Source: Candidatus Ferrigenium bremense (GTDB lineage: Bacteria; Pseudomonadota; Gammaproteobacteria; Burkholderiales; Gallionellaceae). From it: DNA of 64,000 nucleotides. The notes under the pieces were generated by a model. It was not told the origin of the DNA, searched no databases, and saw only the letters and a program-made list of their open reading frames with translations. Positions within the stretch are counted from its first letter, which is position 1, and each line of letters starts with the position of its first letter. Positions 60,510-64,000 of the stretch are shown here, in pieces. The stretch spans positions 124,001-188,000 of the forward strand of contig JAGRPI010000023.1 of the NCBI GenBank assembly GCA_019449635.1, given 5' to 3'. Position numbers and translations under genes: made by a program.

Positions 60510-60655
60510 ACAGGGTGTTGAAAACGTAGCGAGCGATGGCAGAACAAGGCGCGAAGGGGCGAAAAAGCGGAATTTACACACAGTAAATGAGCATTTTGAG
60601 TTCCTGAGCAACGCAGTTATGACGAGCGCAGTAGTTTTGAATACACTGTTAGAGC
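60510..60655. repeat. Family C element, copy 2
   Basis: Inverted ends AACAGGGTGTTGAAAAC and the complement GTTTTGAATACACTGTT match at about 13 of 17 positions. The body has GCAGAACAAGGCGCGAAGG and AGTAAATGAGC. Its right end reaches the ubiE stop codon (60649-60651). Confidence 0.6.
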
Positions 60656-61380
60656 TTATACCCCCGATGCACCGCCACCACGCCGCCAGTCAGGTTGAAG
60701 TATTCGACACGCTCCAGTCCGGCCTCTTCCATCATCTTCTTCAGCTCTTCCTGTCCGGGATGCATGCGGATGGATTCGGCGAGGTAGCGGTAGCTGTCGG
60801 CGTCGTTGGCGACGAGCTCGCCGATCTTCGGCAGCAGTTTGAAGGAATAGGCGTCGTAGGCCGGCTCCAGCGGCTTCCATATCTTGGAGAATTCCAGCAC
60901 GATGACGCGCCCACCCGGCTTGATCACGCGGCGCATCTCGCGCAGCGCGGCATCCTTGTGCGTGACGTTGCGCAGGCCGAAGGCGATGTTGGCGCAGTCG
61001 AAGTAATCGTCGGGGAACGGCAGATGCTCGGCGTCGCATTGTGCGGTCGGCGTGGCGATGCCCTCGTCGAGCAGGCGGTCGCGGCCGACGCGCAGCATGG
61101 CGTTGTTGATGTCGGTGAGCACCACCTGGCCGCTCGCGCCGACCTTCTTCAGGAACAGCCGCGACAGGTCCGCCGACCCGCCCGCCACGTCGAGCACGCG
61201 CTGCCCCTCTCGCACGCCGCTCACGCCGACCGCGAAGCGCTTCCAGATACGGTGCAGCCCGACCGACATCAGGTCGTTCATCATGTCGTATTTGCTGGCG
61301 ACCGAGTCGAACACGCCCGCGACGCGCTTGGCCTTCTCTTCCTCGGCGACTGTTTCAAAACCAAAGTGGGTATCGGCCAT
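60649..61380 (-). CDS. ubiE: Demethylmenaquinone/2-methoxy-6-polyprenyl-1,4-benzoquinol C-methyltransferase
   Basis: This 243-residue class I methyltransferase has [24 protein letters not shown], the SAM motif [12 protein letters not shown], and [19 protein letters not shown] plus the C-terminal [15 protein letters not shown]. UbiE methylates the quinone ring in ubiquinone synthesis (and demethylmenaquinone if present). AAGGAG 7 bases before ATG 61380. The stop codon overlaps the end of family C copy 2. Confidence 0.97.
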   Translation of the reverse strand: MADTHFGFETVAEEEKAKRVAGVFDSVASKYDMMNDLMSVGLHRIWKRFAVGVSGVREGQRVLDVAGGSADLSRLFLKKVGASGQVVLTDINNAMLRVGRDRLLDEGIATPTAQCDAEHLPFPDDYFDCANIAFGLRNVTHKDAALREMRRVIKPGGRVIVLEFSKIWKPLEPAYDAYSFKLLPKIGELVANDADSYRYLAESIRMHPGQEELKKMMEEAGLERVEYFNLTGGVVAVHRGYKL

Positions 61381-61415
61381 GTCTATGCTCCTTGATGATT
61401 CTGAAAAAACCAGTC

Positions 61416-61543
61416 AGCCACGGATAGACACGGATTAACACCGATGAAACCCATGGTTGCTGAAATATAACTTTCCTTCCGGATTGCTCGTCTCACTGGC
61501 ACCCCTGCCGATCATGCGTGAATATCCGTATTAATCCGTGGCT
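61416..61543. repeat. Family B element, copy 5
   Basis: Left arm CCACGGATAGACACGGAT, right arm ATCCGTATTAATCCGTGG, with a unique centre. It fills the gap between hldE and ubiE on the minus strand. Confidence 0.75.
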
Positions 61544-61586
61544 GAATTGCGTTTTGGCTATTGAGTCCTGATAAGCCGATTGCTGC

Positions 61587-62072
61587 TCACAGCGAACGAA
61601 TCTTGTTCAGCAGCGCGGTGGTGGAGCGCTCGTGCAGGAACGGGATGCTGTGCACCTTGCCGCCCCAGCCCTGCACCTCGCGCGCGCCGACGATATCTTC
61701 GATCCGCCAGTCGCCGCCCTTCACCAGCACGCCGGGGCGGCAGGCGAGGATCAGGTTCAGCGGCGTGTCTTCGTCGAACTCCGCCACCAGACTGACCGAT
61801 TCCAGCGCCGCCAGCACCGCCATGCGGTCAGGCAACGGGTTGACCGGCCTGTCGCCACTCTTGCCGAGGCGTTTCACCGAGGCGTCGCTGTTCACGCCGA
61901 CGATCAACGCTGCGCCCAGCGCGCGCGCCTGCGCGAGATAGGTCACATGGCCGCGGTGCAGCACGTCGAAACAGCCGTTGGTGAACACCACCGGATGCGG
62001 CAGCAACGCAGCGCGTTCGGCAAAGTGCTCCGGTTTGCACAGCTTGTGTTCGAAGATGGGTGCTGTGAACAT
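61587..62072 (-). CDS. rfaE2: D-glycero-beta-D-manno-heptose 1-phosphate adenylyltransferase
   Basis: The 161-residue nucleotidyltransferase has [19 protein letters not shown] (HxGH motif), [11 protein letters not shown] and a ERSTT-type C-terminal motif ([13 protein letters not shown]). It is the stand-alone adenylyltransferase half of HldE and makes ADP-heptose for lipopolysaccharide. The start abuts the family C copy 3, whose GAGG may serve as Shine-Dalgarno. Confidence 0.93.
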   Translation of the reverse strand: MFTAPIFEHKLCKPEHFAERAALLPHPVVFTNGCFDVLHRGHVTYLAQARALGAALIVGVNSDASVKRLGKSGDRPVNPLPDRMAVLAALESVSLVAEFDEDTPLNLILACRPGVLVKGGDWRIEDIVGAREVQGWGGKVHSIPFLHERSTTALLNKIRSL

Positions 62073-62073
62073 C

Positions 62074-62218
62074 TATGGCACCTCGAAGAACCGTAGCGAG
62101 CAGATTGAGTGCAAGGCGCACGGAACGGAGCAACGAGACATATCGAATAGATAGGCGAGGAAGCGAGTACCGCGCAACGCCGCAATCAAACTGCGCAGTA
62201 GGTTTTTCGAGGTGCCCA
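62074..62218. repeat. Family C element, copy 3
   Basis: Perfect 11-bp inverted ends GGCACCTCGAA and TTCGAGGTGCC. The body includes TGAGTGCAAGGCGCACGGAA and GCGCAACGCCGCAATC. It fills the whole space between the dolP-like stop (62220) and the rfaE2 start (62072). Confidence 0.7.
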
Positions 62219-62219
62219 T

Positions 62220-62786
62220 CTAGTCGAGGTACTCGAACAGCTTCACCACACGCTGCACGCCGCCGGTGGTGCTGGCAACTTCGGTGGCGGCATCAGCTTC
62301 AGCGCGCTTGACGATGCCCATCAGGAATACCGCGCCGTTTTCCGTGACCACTTTGACGTGTTCGGCATTGAAGCGCTTGTCCTGCATGAAGCGCAGCTTC
62401 ACATCCGAGGTGATCAGACTGTCGCTGCTGCGCGAGGTCAGCGAACTGGGGCTGGAAATGACCAGCTCGTTGCTCACGTTGCGCACGTTCTCGATGCCGG
62501 AAACGAGCCTGCCGATTTCCGTTTTCATCGCATCGCTCTGCACCTCACCGGTAACCAGCACAATGCGGTTGAAGCTGGTGACATTGACATGCACGTCCTT
62601 TTTGAACTGCTTGCCGATGCGGTCGGACGCCTTGGTCTCGATCGCCTCGTCTTCGACATACGCACCCGTAGTGCGGCGATCCTGCACCATCATCACGCCG
62701 GTTCCCACGCCGACGGCGGCCACCGGGAAACAGCCTTGCAGCGATCCGGACACGAGCACGAGCAACAGCAGGGAAACAATACGCAT
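62220..62786 (-). CDS. BON-domain outer-membrane lipoprotein (DolP/YraP-like)
   Basis: The 188-residue protein has a lipoprotein signal ending LQGC, then two BON domains (DRIGKQFKKDVHVNVTSFNRIVLV and TENGAVFLMGIVKRAEADAATE, with a GIENVRNV motif). DolP helps outer-membrane integrity in E. coli. The ATG at 62786 is 7 bases after AGGAG, better than 62792. It lies just after diaA, matching the E. coli order lpoA-yraN-diaA-dolP. Confidence 0.9.
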   Translation of the reverse strand: MRIVSLLLLVLVSGSLQGCFPVAAVGVGTGVMMVQDRRTTGAYVEDEAIETKASDRIGKQFKKDVHVNVTSFNRIVLVTGEVQSDAMKTEIGRLVSGIENVRNVSNELVISSPSSLTSRSSDSLITSDVKLRFMQDKRFNAEHVKVVTENGAVFLMGIVKRAEADAATEVASTTGGVQRVVKLFEYLD

Positions 62787-62788
62787 CG

Positions 62789-63781
<993 letters not shown>

Positions 63782-63785
<4 letters not shown>

Positions 63786-64000
63786 GGTTTTACGGCGGAC
63801 TGGTCGGGAGGCACCTGTGGCGCGTGAGCACGTGCGCTGCGGGTCTGCGCCTGCCCCTGCGTAAACATTGCCGGAACCGCCATGCGCTGGAAATTGCGGC
63901 CATCGAGTTCTATATGCCCGCTCACCCCGTCCAGCGGCAAAGCGGTGTCTACTTTTCCGGCAAGCAGCAATTGGATCAGGCGGAACGCATCTATGCCCAG
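63782..64000 (-). CDS. lpoA: LpoA-like penicillin-binding protein activator (partial)
   Basis: Only the last 72 codons are in the window. They include LGIDAFRLIQLLLAGKVD and the terminal DGRNFQRMAVPAMFTQGQ, which match the C-terminus of LpoA, the outer-membrane lipoprotein that activates PBP1A. Synteny (yraN, diaA, dolP) supports the call. The N-terminus is outside. Confidence 0.85.

Overview
The window is 64 kb of a high-GC, gene-dense chromosome. Gene content and order fit a betaproteobacterium, probably Nitrosomonadales and possibly close to Gallionellaceae. This rests on protein-family recognition, on lpoA-yraN-diaA-dolP, ubiK-comM and metXW synteny, on a proteobacterial-type gshA, and on the pairing of a TorF-like porin with glnK-amt. 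It is an inference, since there is no rRNA gene in the window. No rRNA, tRNA, prophage, complete insertion sequence or CRISPR array was seen.

Layout. 1-2650: partial DUF4124/glutaredoxin gene and oligopeptidase A (prlC). 2873-9678: an AT-richer, single-strand operon (minus strand) that I read as a variant Dnd-type (DNA phosphorothioation-like) cassette. Its order is dndC, a small acidic protein, dndD, a DndE-like domain fused to an FtsK translocase motor, a four-helix membrane protein, and a DGQHR (DndB-like) protein. 9752-10380: a MazEF-like toxin-antitoxin pair. 10457-13689: pyrC' (metal-site-less dihydroorotase homologue), pyrB, ruvX, algH. 14058-19116: gshA, apbE, a frameshifted small membrane gene, and mannose-type EIIA, HPr and EI. 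19311-21193: SAM-II riboswitch candidate followed by metX-metW. 21346-27726: ampG, an amidinotransferase, argA, a tautomerase, rsmE, a peroxiredoxin-like protein, an inositol-phosphatase-family gene. 27881-30714: trkA-trkH. 30835-38472: a compact twitching chemosensory cluster (pilG, pilI, pilJ, chpA/pilL). 38736-42330: yhcC and the O2-independent ubiquinone genes ubiU-ubiV-ubiT. 42343-47963: cyclic-nucleotide-binding protein, apbC, DUF971, ABC-F, purU, GNAT. 47970-54660: nitrogen assimilation (nirB-nirD-nirC and porin-glnK-amt), each unit preceded by a sigma-54 promoter candidate. 54902-64000: ubiK, comM, an RluA-family synthase, phosphoesterase, yjdM, two toxin-antitoxin pairs, ubiE, hldE C-terminal-type enzyme, dolP-like, diaA, yraN and partial lpoA.

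Two things stand out. First, the Dnd-like cassette: the DndE-FtsK fusion, the membrane protein and the small protein sit where a canonical system has only dndE, and neither dndA nor the usual dndFGH restriction genes are present. Second, an unusually heavy load of small dispersed palindromic repeats. A 62-bp hairpin family (family A) has nine copies with covarying stems. A family with CACGGAT-unit arms (B) has five copies and a 145-240 bp inverted-terminus family (C) has three. Several repeats are inserted in frame inside coding genes (apbE twice, the RluA-family gene, pilI, nirB), and others supply stop codons or Shine-Dalgarno sequences. All assignments come from reading the sequence; no database search was run.
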